Assembly: GCA_023101725.1 (NCBI GenBank)
Contig: JALJCO010001098.1
Coordinates: 620,001 to 684,000 of the forward strand
Direction: 5' to 3'
DNA: 64,000 nt
Source: Atherinomorus stipes
Taxonomy: Eukaryota > Chordata > Actinopteri > Atheriniformes > Atherinidae
Below, one piece after another: positions 46,250 to 58,061 of the stretch. Each line of letters starts with the position of its first letter. Positions within the stretch are counted from its first letter, which is position 1. Position numbers and translations under genes: made by a program. The notes below the pieces were generated by a model. It was not told where the DNA came from, did no database searches, and was given only the letters and a program-made list of their open reading frames with translations.

Positions 46250-48550
46250 TACATACACCCCCTAACAGATACATCTCTGTAAATATATACACAGTCAGGT
46301 ACACCTGTATAAATATACATGCATTCACATGCAGTATGACAGTGACTTAATAATAAACTGTATATTTGGTCATTGCTTGATTTCATCTTGAAGTTTATTC
46401 CAAAGTTTAACACCGTACACTGAGATGCACATGCTTTTCCTGGTTGTTCTTTTAAAATGTTCAAACTTAATTTTCCCTTATTAAGATCATACCTACAGTA
46501 CTATCTCAATGACGAAAAAAATCTGTTAGAAATTGTAACTTACTTTAAACATTGTTACGGTTTGTAATTCCGCCAAATCAAAACTTAAGAGTTCTTAACT
46601 TCAAGAAAAGTATGTTGGTATGGTCCCGATATCCCATGTTACAAAAAACTCTCCCTGCCCTTTTTTGATGTATGTATAATTGTGGCAAGGATGTTTTGTA
46701 AGACTTTATTTCCACTTAATAGTTTAGATGTGGCAAAATCACTGAACAGTAATGAAGATAGTGATTTTTTTTTTCAATCCAAAGCATATTTATATTTACC
46801 TGATACTGAAACGTTTGCCATTTTGGTTTGTACACATTTCATGCGTGACTTCCAGCAGATCCTGTGGTAACTTTTAAAGTATAAAGCCTTTTTCTTTGAG
46901 TCAGTCACACATTCTGTTCATTTCTTTAATCTAGCTTGATCCCTCAGAGAAAGTGTTTGAGGTGTTTCACATTCATGTCAATCACAGCAGATTTCAATAG
47001 TGTCCCAGATTCAGAGCAAAGCAGCATCAAAACAGACTTTTCTACGTCTCTACTGTCCATGCACCCCCCCCACGTTAATGCAATTCATGTCTTGTGTGAG
47101 GAAGTTTGCTCGTTTCAGTCATGATTGAATTTCTTAAGAAAACCTTTAACATGGGAGTTTTTCCTTTTTCTGACCCACTTTTAAGTTCCCACGTGTTTCA
47201 TTTCTAGCACATCTCAATAAATTTTACATTACCTCACATTAAGCTGCACTTTCACTTAATATTTTTAATTCCCATCCTCTCCTCGTGAGCACCGTCTTGT
47301 GTTTTTCAGCTACAGCTGATGTGACATTGAACGTGATGCCTGGCTGTGATGGTAGAAGCTTTGGCTGTAATTCAGCAATTGTTCATGGCTCGTGTGGCTG
47401 AATGTGTGTCTATACTGTACGTCCGAACCACAATTTTTCTTTAATGCACATATTTATATCAACTGAGGAAGCATCATTTAGCTAAATTGGCTCATTAGGA
47501 TCTGAAGCTGCGGCACTTCTGTTATATATGACAGGTGTATGAGTACACCACAGGAGCTCAGGAGAACTGGAATAATTAAGCACAATGTTCAATGACAGTC
47601 GTGTCACTTTACTGCGCACAAAGGCACATGGCTAATGCTGCTTGCAATATAAAAGAATGTGTCATAGCCGTAATCACAGCAACCGGAGCTACAAGCACGA
47701 TCTGTGACAGCGATGTCACCCAAGCGTACAGTAACAATACCACCTACAATCTGTCTCAGTTGGCTCCTTCAGTAATCTCTCTAACTGCTGTAGTACAGAT
47801 TCGAGTCTGAGCAGATGTAATTGAGGACGGAGCCTAACAGACAGCATTAAAGCCACGAACAGCCTTTAAAGCCACACTTTCTGCAGCCGATTGTGTTGCA
47901 CTGCATCACTCTCCACTCCAAACCCACTCATGTTGTCCGCACGTCATTCCTCCAGCTCAGATCTCCACTTTTCTGCATAATTTCCAGGAGTGAAATTGTC
48001 TTGTTCAAACTGGTACAGTTATCTTCAAAATGCACAAATTTATCACAGCAAACAGGCAATTTTCCTCATCTCTGGAAGAGTTAAAGATCGGATACAATCA
48101 TCAAGAGAGTCATTCAGCCAAGAATCTATGTTCATTATATTAATCATGTGCCTCATTTCCAATTTCGCCATGTTAATTACACCCATGCAACGCTAAATTT
48201 AAATGAACGCTTTGTTTGTGAAGAGTTTTTGATGGAGAAAGGCAGAGCTACTCATTTGGTACAAACAGCTGACAACTTATTTTAAGGGGGGTATCTACAA
48301 TAGGCTTCAGATTCAAACCAAGTCCTTAAAAGCCCACAACGGAACTCTTAGCAGTTTTCTCAGTGACACCCCCCGCCCCCCCTTCTCATCTTATCTTATC
48401 TTGACTCTTGTTCTGCCCCTTCCTCTTTTCCTCTCTTCCTCCAGAAATGTTTTGTGTTTCTTTGCTGAATCCAACATGGATTTGACGGTTTGAAAATGCG
48501 CATAAAGAACGTTGGTGTGCCATCAAAACGAGTCAGAAATGCATATTTTT
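46250..48550. other. No gene recognised; repeat-free block 47280-48220
   Basis: No coding evidence. The second half is plain unique-looking sequence with several TTAATTAC-type motifs, a possible place for conserved noncoding DNA, unproven. Confidence 0.35.
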
Positions 48551-50342
48551 TTAAAGGTACTGTATGTAAAAAAATTTAAGCTCAGTGACAGAAAAATTTA
48601 ATATAATTCAAAACTGTGTTTCTATTGATGTGCAATTGCTGCACTAGAATAGCGGTTATGTGTTTATTTTCTTAGAATGATTTATTTATATCTACTTGCT
48701 AGGCAGTGCACATATGAAGGCCGCCATATTTGTTCCACCATTTTTGCTACAGTGTCCCTAAATGGACAAAATGTGTGTGAAGTGAGAACCTTTGAACTTT
48801 AAAACTGCTGCACCAGTTTTGTTTAATGGGAGTTAGAGCACTGTTGGGGATAAGTCATGCCTTAGAATACATTAAAAATAGTTACTCATAGTTCAGACAT
48901 ACAGTACCTACACCTGAGACCACTGGATCCACTCACAGATGAAAACACCTTTCTGTCTGGGAGAATTTTGGCCACTAACAGCCACCATACATTCCCAACA
49001 GTGCTTGATGTGAAGTCATTTGAAAGAAAACATCTTTTCTTTCAAATACCTCTCTTTACCACACTGTAATCGAATTTCTGTAAATTTACGGTGAATTTAC
49101 CACAGTATCTTACCGTTTTTCAAAATAATTGTAAAATACTGTTAAATAGTCATCCCTGCATGTAAATTAACAGTTAATGTAAACAAACTGTATTTAAATA
49201 TATAAATTAACAGTTAATGCTAACAAACTGTAATTTAACAGTATAATACAGTATTTTCTGTCACGCGGTGGAATTGGACCCACATTCCTTCACAAGTCTT
49301 GTCACTATCCATCAGCATCTCACTGATAATTGTAGGCTTATGTTTCTGTTTTGATGATTTTACTTCTTGTTGATCATACTTTTAACATTACTCAAGTCAT
49401 TTTTGAGTGATGAGATGTGATGGGATATTCCTGGACCTGACTTTGAACATCACAGCTTCTTCATCATTCAGAGCAGTACATGTGGACTTCATCCAAAGAG
49501 GTAAAATGATTTTTATCTCCATAAACTTACAGTGTGAAGATTATTAAACTGACATTATAAAAAAAAAAGAGCATTAGGTCTGTTTCAGCTGGTCAGGCTG
49601 CTTAGCTTGGCAAAGCAAGCTCTGAACTCAGTTAGCTAATGTTAGCAAGCTGGCATTGCTTCTGACCTTTGTAAGGTGTAACTTATCACTTTCTCATCTA
49701 ACTTCATTTAAAAGTCCTTTCAAATACAGGCAAGTTTATCAACAGTACATCAGGTTTTTGAGTAGTTCTGGAGATCAGGTAATGTTTGGGCATCCTTAGA
49801 CTCAATAGAAGCTAGCTAAAAAATAGACAGTAAAGGTAACTATTTCAATCTGCATTTCATTTTTCTGCGATGCCACCTGTGATGATAAACAGTAATTTCT
49901 GACCTCACTTGACCTGATGATTTAAACAGTGTTGCCTCCGTGATATAGTGCTTGCAGGACAAAAAAACAAACAAAAAAAAACAAAACAGTAGGCCAGACT
50001 GCTTCACCTTCACACAGAAAATTGAAGTCTGTTGCGTCTGCTCTATCTGCTTTGTTTTGCAGACCAAATGCTGAGTGAGATAGAACTGTTCTACATTTAT
50101 ATATCTGTGGGTAAAGTTAAAATGCACTACCTGTGCGCAGTCTCTAAAATATTCCCAGGAAAATTGTCACTAAAACCATGTTATGAATAGGCTTCTTGGC
50201 CGAAATGCAAGGGCTTTCACTTATGTTTTACTCCATTCAGCAAAAGAAATCACTTAAACTGGCATTTATTTAAATGAACATGTGTTAGTTAATCACCAAT
50301 AACAGTGTGAAGACTAACTTGTGATTATTTGTGCAATTATAG

Positions 50343-50434
50343 AGCTGTCTGTACAACCAAAAATGGGAAGGAATGGGGGGATCATCAAAAGGGAGAGAGG
50401 ACCTGGACGTGCCATTATTTCATCAGATGTAAAG
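50343..50434 (+). other. Possible short exon inside the CACTA element
   Basis: A 92-bp open segment is bounded by AG (50341-50342) and by AAAG|GTGAGA at 50434/50435, a good donor consensus. It would read 'MGRNGGIIKRERGPGRAIIS' and neighbouring residues, unusually basic and glycine-rich. From a second acceptor-like site (TTTGTTTGGCAG, 50911-50922) the sequence is open for about 60 codons. CACTA transposase genes do have several exons, but no homology is recognised and chance is likely. Confidence 0.15.
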
Positions 50435-52002
50435 GTGAGATGTGTTCTTCTCAGACGCAACATTAAATTTATGTTAAACACATTTTATTATATTCCATAG
50501 TAGTAATACCAGTCTTTCTCATTTAGTTTATAAATTAAAAACAAATAAGCTTTTAACTTCATGTTAATTAGATAATCACATACTGTAGGCAAATCTGGTA
50601 ATTTAAACTGTATTTTTCATAATAGCCCGGTATTTTTAACTTTCTAACAACATGCCACCAGCCTACTGACTTAGCCCTCGTAAGAGGTAACCTCCCTCCC
50701 TAAACTATAACAGCCAACTAACCACTCTTTTTTCTGTCTCTTGCTGTTCTCTCTTCTTAACTATTTATATTTTACATCTCCCTGCAACAGTTTATTGCTC
50801 TGGCCCTTTTCTTTCCCCTTATGTCTTTTATTTTTTTGCATCCCTCCATTAGTCTATTTCACATTTTTATATTTAGGTGACATTGTGTTACTAAATTTTT
50901 GTACGTCTGTTTGTTTGGCAGGCACCAGTCATCAGTGATTGTGGATACCACCAATGCTACAGTCAAGTACTCCCACTGTACACTGTCTTCCCCCTTTACT
51001 TCTCTTTCTCTAATTTCACTGTTCACATTGTTCACATCTACATGTACAAAAGACTTGCTGACAAGCTAGACTGTTCTGTTACACTGCTCTTGATGCTACT
51101 TTAATTAAACGTAATACTGTTCTTGAAGCTATTTTAAAGGTGATAGCTACAACTTTTTCATCAAAACAATATTTTTTTTTAAAAGTAATACACCCACAGA
51201 ACGTCTAGTGGGGTGAAGAATAAAAGTGTTAAGTTTATCCCCAATTTTTTTTATAGCATATGAATTATTGTTTTATAAATTTGATGGGTCCCAAAAATAA
51301 ATATTTACATCTGATTACCATGTCAATGTCATGATTCTTCACTGTTAGCATTAGCTCTGGAGTTGCCAGCTCAATTGCTATGTGCAGAAGTAGCATCTTC
51401 GTTACCTTAGTCTTGTCTTTACTTTTTTATTCAAGGTCAAAGTTCAGGAATGACTGGCAATAACATTTAATCAACATTAAATCTTATGATTATTTTGGAA
51501 AATGGTGTTAGTGGGAGAGCTCCATAAACTGTCAGTTCTTGATTCTGTTCTTCAGCTAGCACAAAGCAAAGCAAAAGCACAATAAGGTACACAATTTAAG
51601 AAAAATACAAGAAAAGTCATTACTTGCATATTAGGACTTGATGATGTTACCTGCTGTCACGATAAAAGGAGGAATAAATGGAAAATGGTCCAGACTGACT
51701 TGCTGTTCAGTCCAGAATTTCAAAAGCCCTGTATGATGTTTTAAGTTAATTGTGGGGATTTATAGGAAATTAATGCAAATTAGCAGATGTATTAAGCATT
51801 GAGAATAAACTGCTGTGTACTGTAAAATATACCATGACACAATTATTCTACTGTCATGTACTGTACTCCAAAATACAGTTGTATACTGTTAAAATAACAG
51901 TAAATGTGCTGTAAAATTACCACACCACCCAATGTTATCCTACAATAATATACTGTAATTCAAAATACAGTACTATACTGTTAAAAAATTTTACAGTAGG
52001 TG

Positions 52003-52067
52003 CACTGTAAAATAACAGTAAATTACTGGCGTCCCTGCTGCCAGTAATTTACTGTTATTTTACAGTG
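52003..52067. repeat. Perfect 28-bp inverted repeat with 9-base loop
   Basis: 52003-52030 is the exact reverse complement of 52040-52067; the loop is GTCCCTGCT. Both arms consist of the CACTGTAAAATAACAGTAAA motif. It is part of the subterminal region of the CACTA element. Confidence 0.92.
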
Positions 52068-52120
52068 AAATTCTTTACAGTGCACGAGATGACAGTAATC
52101 CTTACATACTGTACCTTCAA

Positions 52121-55100
52121 GGTCTAAAAGGTTACATTGTGCGCCTTTAAAAGGATCAATGGAATCAAGGTTAAACTGGAACAAACATGCAGTGGAAATG
52201 GGAACGTACTGAAATGAGGGAGGAAGGTGGAACTCTTCAGCAGCATTACGTGTCATCACTTAGCAAGGTGACATGCATTTTTCGTGTAGTTTACAGCTCA
52301 CACTCAATCTTACCTTTGGAAACTTTCTTCCCTCTTGTGATGATTGAAACACTACAAAATCAGAGCTGACAGCGATTCTGCGAAGAGACACAAAATAGGA
52401 GCAATCAGTTCAGAAAGTGATTTAATATAATAACCATGAGAACCATCACGTTATTCAAAAGAAAAATGTCCTCCAACTGTCGTTTGCTGTCTTATGTTTG
52501 TTACTTTATGACATAAGCAGAATATTAATGTACTGAAGAGCCACAGTCAGTCAAGATTACACAAGCTTGAGTAAAAGCCACTCATTTCTCATGATCTCCT
52601 CTGGCACTTGTTTCTTTTTCATGTTTCTCTGAATTGCGGCCGACGTGGCACTCTGGATTCCTGGCAGACCCGCAGGCCACAGCTGTGGCTCGACTGCTCA
52701 TCACCATGCTGTTCATCTTTCCTCCACTTCTCTCCAGTCCTCGCCAAATCGCTCTACAGTACCTACCAATCTGGCTGCCGTTTTCCTGATCAGCTCTGCT
52801 TTTGCTCATTGGTTTCTGCTGTCTTTGCTCGTGTCCTCATCATTTCGCCTGTCAGTCTGCCTGCCAAACACGCTCATCTTATTGTTTTCAGTTCTTTCCT
52901 TGGAAAATACTCAAACCCTGGAAAACAGAACAAATTCCAATCATTGTGAACACCGTTTGATAGATCTGACCTGATCTCCAGTCTGCTTTTGGTTTCAAAA
53001 TCTCATTCTTTGAGATTTTGTATTTTCATGAGGAGTCAGACTTTCTTGTAATGTTTTAAAATGGTCTTCATTAGTTCTCCAGCTCAGTTTTTGTTTTGGG
53101 GGAGTTTTTTTTTTTTCCCCTACACATTGCAGTCCATTTCCCTCATTTTTCAGTCTAGCCGTTAAACCTGGCCATTTTCACAACGCATTGCTTGTCAAGC
53201 CACTTAACACTGATTTGAAGTCATTTAAGCACAGAAAAGTCTTCTGACTGAAAGGATGACACGATGTTGTCAACTTAGCTAAGAACTCATTCTAAATTGG
53301 ATCACCGTCGCTAAAACAGCCTGACAAAGACATCCTCTGTTCCCATCTACAGAATGAAAAGTGCCAAAGCAAACAGTTAGCCAGAAAACAGGATTTTTTT
53401 CTTTGTTTTTACTAACAAAGTTATTCCCAAAGAGCTATTAGCTGAAGACTTGGTATCTTAACAGGGCAGTTTGAAGTGAAGAAACTTCTTCAGCAGATGA
53501 TCAGGATCTGAAATTGATTCCCTTAATGGAAACAAATCCAACAAAGACCTGAACCAGGACCTGAGAGATGCATCTGGACCTTCAGCTGATCCACCTGCTG
53601 TTGGTTGAAGCCATGTCAGAAGTGGTCTCCGTGGAAACATGGCTGACAAGAAGCCATCCTTAAAGTGAACTTTGTTCACAAAGTGCTTCACATGCTAATA
53701 GAAGTAAAATTCAAAGTAAAAACTAAATAAATGAATAAAATCATTAGCTATGGGCTTTGAAAAGCCTGCGTAAACAGACACGTTTTTAGACGGGGCTCTA
53801 CCGCTTTAAAACACTGCTCTCCTCAGGTTCTTAAACATGTCTGAGGAACCATAAGCCGATTTTGAAAGGACTAAAGGAAAGGAGACGGGGAGAAAAAGCT
53901 GGAAGAATGTCACATGACAAGGACTGGACTGGAAATCAGAGGCAACAGGTCTGATTGAGGGATGGGTCCTCCTCGAGCCAGGACCTCAAACATTATTGAA
54001 GCAGTTTGAGATCATCAGGTTGGGGGGGGGGGGAATCAAAATGAACTCTGTTAATCAACCTTTCCAACAGTTTCAGTTGCCGAGTGTTCTGATTAAGGAA
54101 ATGAGATTGGAAGTGTGACTTTTAAATTAACCCATCCAATGAATAAAACATGCCATTATTTGAGAAGGCGTACAAAAGCAGGTTGCAGGTGTAGTACACT
54201 TTGCTCACAAGTATCTAGGAGCTATGTGAAACGTAGGGGGGGGGGGGGGGTTATTGTCAAAGAGGTTATGAATATTTTCTTAAAAGATTTTCTGTTTCTA
54301 TTCAACTCTTGCACAAGTTACTTAAGAAGGGAAAGAACTGATATTTTGAAAAGCCCAATCAGAACTGGAATCTCAGCTCAGTAAACAGAAAACCTGCAGA
54401 ACTCTGTTCAGTCACAAAGAAATGTTCATAGACAGACCGTTTTATTGGTCAGAGCAGGAAAAAAAATCTGTTTTTATTGTTTTGGGAGGATTTTTTTCTT
54501 CTCCTGTATGAGCATCTTCAGGAAACCCCATAATGCAACATTTCTCTCTGACGTACAGGATATTAATTCTTTTATTTATTAGGCTGTTTGCTTTGAGTTA
54601 CAGTCAAGATTCCAGGTGTGTCCCCACAGAGCACACCGAGAACAGGTTGAGTCATTCACGCAATCCAGTTTCATCATCACATTAAGAAGTGTTCTCAGTT
54701 TAGGAGTGGAGGTAAATTTTTACATTTGTTTCCTATTTGAGACAAAAAAGTGAGTGAAATACATCAGCTTTTGTTTTAACTGCTGAAAAGAGACCAAAAC
54801 CACTTCTCCACCACCTCTCAGATATCCAGACCTGTTGATAGTCTATTATGGATCTCCATTAGTCTTCACCGTGGTAAAGACTCTTCTGAACTCTTATGCT
54901 CAGAATAATCAACTTGGAAAATTTACCACACAACAGGAGACTGTTTGAGCTGTAATTTTTCCTTTTTCTCTGCTGACTTGCCACCAGCCTGCCTGATGTG
55001 CTGCTGCCTGTACCTACATTTAACCACAATGCCGTTTGACAACCCCCCGCAGAAAGATTTTCAGCAGCAGCTTTTTTCTGGTTCTCAAAGAGCCTGAAAG

Positions 55101-55407
55101 GCAACCGCTCATGAAGCAGTTCGCCTTCTTCACTTGCACTTCATACGTCTAAAAACGTTTCTCAAAGTATAGTAAATTATCTACCATTTCCCTCCTGCCT
55201 CAGCTCGCTCGCACTTATTACCAGCTGATTAACCTGCTTTTATTGCAAGGAGCTGTACTGATAGCTGTAGCTCCAAGTTCCCGTGGCAGGAAACAGATCT
55301 ATGATGTTTAAGGTAATATGATGAAGAGGATGGTGAGGTAAACAGTTTAATTACACTGTACAACATTAAGAAATAGTTATTTCATGTAAACGTGGATCCT
55401 AAACCAG
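52121..55407. other. No gene recognised; two long G runs
   Basis: G runs of 12 (54022-54033) and 15 (54236-54250). The frames at 52608-52974 overlap in two phases and have no domain. No transposon boundary found. Confidence 0.4.
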
Positions 55408-56120
55408 TAACCCCCAGATTCCACATACTCCTTTCCACACGGTGCAGCAAACACATTGCTGTTATTCAATGAGCTGCAGCCCACATGCTCCGAACGGCTC
55501 CGCCGACGTACGGTCTCTGCGTTGCACTGCGCCCAAATTGCAAAGCCAGTCCAATTTTCTGCTCCTTCAGCGCAGGCCGGATCAGTCCCCACAGCTCAGA
55601 TCACACCCAACAGGAACATGAACGTGGACTACGTCCAGATTGTTAAAGTAAACACATTGTGAATCCAAATGTAAAATACGTGAAAAAGCACAGTTTGTTA
55701 AAAATCACCTCCAGAATTAGCGTTGTCCCTACGGTGTGCGTTTTACATCAGCCTGCATTATAGGCTACAGATCAGGACATTAATTATGAACAACAATGGA
55801 AAATATGAAAATCCCCAACGTAAAACACTTGTTTCTATTGATCATGACCATAAAAAAAAGGTTGAACTCTGAATTGTCCGTGTCCTCGTGCGGTTCATGT
55901 GTGCTGGGTTTGCCATTCACCAAATTATACACATGGTGATCATTGTGAAAAGCCTTTTAATCCGAGTCATCAAAACATGCCTCGCGCATGCCCTCCCCAG
56001 GCTACAAGACCTGGTGGAGCGCAGCTGGACGGAGCGCATATACAGTAGTGGGTGTTGCACTTCCCAACATGTTTGCTGCGCCGTGCGGAGCGGACCGGAG
56101 TATGTGGAATCTGGGGGTAA
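55408..56120. mobile_element. PIF/Harbinger-type MITE with TAA target duplication
   Basis: TAA at 55408-55410 is repeated at 56118-56120. The inverted ends are CCCCCAGATTCCACATACTC on both strands, a perfect match over at least 21 bp. The pairing continues more loosely inward (CGGTGCAGCAAACA on the left against CGGCGCAGCAAACA on the right). The 707-bp interior is GC-richer than the flanks near 55490-55520 and 56010-56100, and has no transposase ORF. Confidence 0.82.
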
Positions 56121-56912
56121 AGCTCCAACTTTGAGGCCACACATTTGTCATTTAAAAGTGGAAATAAATGTGCTTTAAATGAGTCACACATGAATGTTAT
56201 GCACCACAAATCTGATTGGTGTTCAGTCTGTAATGGGCTGACCAATCGGCTGTCACCATTCTTTTCAGCTGACGACCCTGACCACACAAAACTGACTCGT
56301 GTCCCCAACTTCAGACTCAATGACGACAGACGGCTGAAAATCGGCTCGGTCTCCGCCTTTACATGTAGTTGGTTTAAAACAGGACAATTCAGTTCGGTCC
56401 TACAAGGTCTGCAATCCTGCAGATTTTCATTAGTCGTTTTTGAAAAATAAAAGCGAGATTTCTTAAGTTTTGAAAAAGCACAACTGTGATATGCAGGCGT
56501 TTCCACTGATAGCACATAAGCTGTAATTCTCGTAAAAGCCCGTCCTGCTAGACCCCACTTTGAAGGATTGCGATAGACATTCAGCGTTTTAGAGCAACTG
56601 CTGCTCCCCATCAGGAGCTGAAAGCAGCAGATGATCATTCAGAGACAAAGTCCACATGTATGGAGTCCTCTAGTAACATCGGCATGGTGGGGGTCTCGTT
56701 GCGATGAGTTGCAAGGCAAAGATGTTACCCCGTGGCCACGCATGATGAAATCATAGCAATGAATAATTAACGTGGGAACGAGATAAACAAATCATGGCCA
56801 TGTGTTACAAATGTGTGGAAACAGCATACAGCATAACTTGTGGCCAGTTGCTATGGATACAACAAGAACTTGAACTGAACGCAAGTTGCCTAAAAATTAA
56901 CTCAGTTTGCTG
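56121..56912. other. No gene; decayed 'CGTGGCCACG' repeat at 56690-56830
   Basis: Phrases such as 'CCCGTGGCCACGCATGATGA' and 'ACGTGGGAACGAGATAAACA' look like the degenerate low-complexity repeat found in many fish. The rest is unassigned; the frames there are chance. Confidence 0.4.
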
Positions 56913-58061
56913 AATAGGGGATTATCACGCTTCCGCGTTCCGGTTCCCGGAAGTTGAAACATTTGGCACTTCCTCTTCCGGGCCATGTTAACGACAGCCG
57001 TTCCTGCTCTGTTATACTGTTTAAATCGGATAAACTCCAAACATATTTAAGCTTCATTCTAGACTGAAGTGATACTGGATCAAAAGCTGGATCAAAGCGA
57101 TCGATTCGCCGCGGTGAAGGGCCGAACTTTATAAAAAAACAGACGTTTGTTTGTCCCCGGTGGGGCACAACACCGGCACTTCACAGCATGCTAGCATTAG
57201 CCAGCTAGCGTTTACCGACGTGCTTAACATCGTGCGTCTTAAAACGCACAAACATCTGAAAATCCGGTCTGTACCTCCCCGTTTCCAGTGGAACAACTGG
57301 GGACTGCCAAGAAAGGAGACGCTTCCAGATGCTTGTGTGTTTTCAGCCGCACAAAGTTAGGCACGTCATCAAGCTGGCTAATGCTAACCTGCTAACAATA
57401 GTCCGCCAGCTACTACTCTGTTAAACTTTGTAAATCGGATAAACGCCAATGCCAAGTTTTCATTCCAGACTGAAGTGATGCTAAGGAAGAAGTGGATTAA
57501 AACGACCGATTCGCCGCGGTGAAGGACCGAACTTTATAATAAAACGACACACGATTGTTTGTGGCCGGCAGACTGTGCAGTCGTGTTAGCAGGTTAGCAT
57601 TAGCCAGCTCAATAACATGCCTAACTTTGTGCGGCTGAAAACACACAATCATCTTAAAGCGTCTCCTTTCTTGGCAGTCCCCAGTTGTTCCACTGGAAAC
57701 GGGGGGGGGGGTACAGACCCGATTTTCAGATGTTTGTGTGTTTTAAGATGCACAATGTTAAGCACGTCAGTAAACGTTAGCTGGCTAATGCTAGCATGCT
57801 GTGAAGTGCCGGTGTCGTGCCCCACCGGGGACAAACAAACGTGTGTTTTATTATAAAGTTCGGCCCTTCACCGCGGCGAATCGATCGCTTTGATCCAGCT
57901 TTTGATCCAGTATCACTTCGGTCTGGAATGAAAACTTAAATATGTTTGGAGTTTATCCGATTTAAACAGTATAACAGAGCAGGAACGGCTGTCGTTAACA
58001 TGGCCCGGAAGAGGAAGTGTCAAAAGCCGGCAACTTCCGGTAAGCGTGATAATACCCTATT
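56913..58061. mobile_element. Composite 1.15-kb palindromic DNA element
   Basis: Ends: left AATAGGGGATTATCACGCTT; right, reverse strand, AATAGGGTATTATCACGCTT. The whole element is nearly symmetrical about 57.49 kb. Its blocks are: A (about 57007-57165), B (57188-57396), a second direct A copy in the middle (57416-57573), reversed B (57586-57813), reversed A (57829-57979), and outer arms carrying GGCCATGTTAACGACAGCCG. It has no ORF of note and is GC-richer than its flanks. TA lies just inside each AATA, so a TA target is possible, but the superfamily is unknown. Confidence 0.85.

Larger units (their letters stand above)
49062..52082. mobile_element. EnSpm/CACTA-type element, 3.0 kb, non-autonomous
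   Basis: Left end CACTGTAATCGAATTTCTGT; right end on the reverse strand CACTGTAAAGAATTTCACTG. Both ends carry many ACTGTAAA/TTTACAGT subterminal repeats, a CACTA hallmark (49080-49260 on the left; 51830-52080 on the right). CA flanks each side. The interior has no long ORF. A perfect 28-bp hairpin lies near the right end. Confidence 0.6.
48551..52120. mobile_element. TTAA-type outer element, 3.56 kb, carrying a nested CACTA-ended element
   Basis: TTAA (48551-48554) followed by AGGTACTGTATGTAA pairs with the right end, reverse strand TTGA (from TCAA at 52117-52120) followed by AGGTACAGTATGTAA, one mismatch in 15. The inner CACTG-ended unit at 49062-52082 stops only 34 bp short of the right end. 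If correct, most of the original TTAA element is the left 507 bp (48555-49061). Confidence 0.5.

Noticed and set aside
55970..56638. 222-codon minus-strand frame
   Set aside because: It starts outside and ends inside the Harbinger MITE, crosses its terminal repeat, and shows no recognisable domain.
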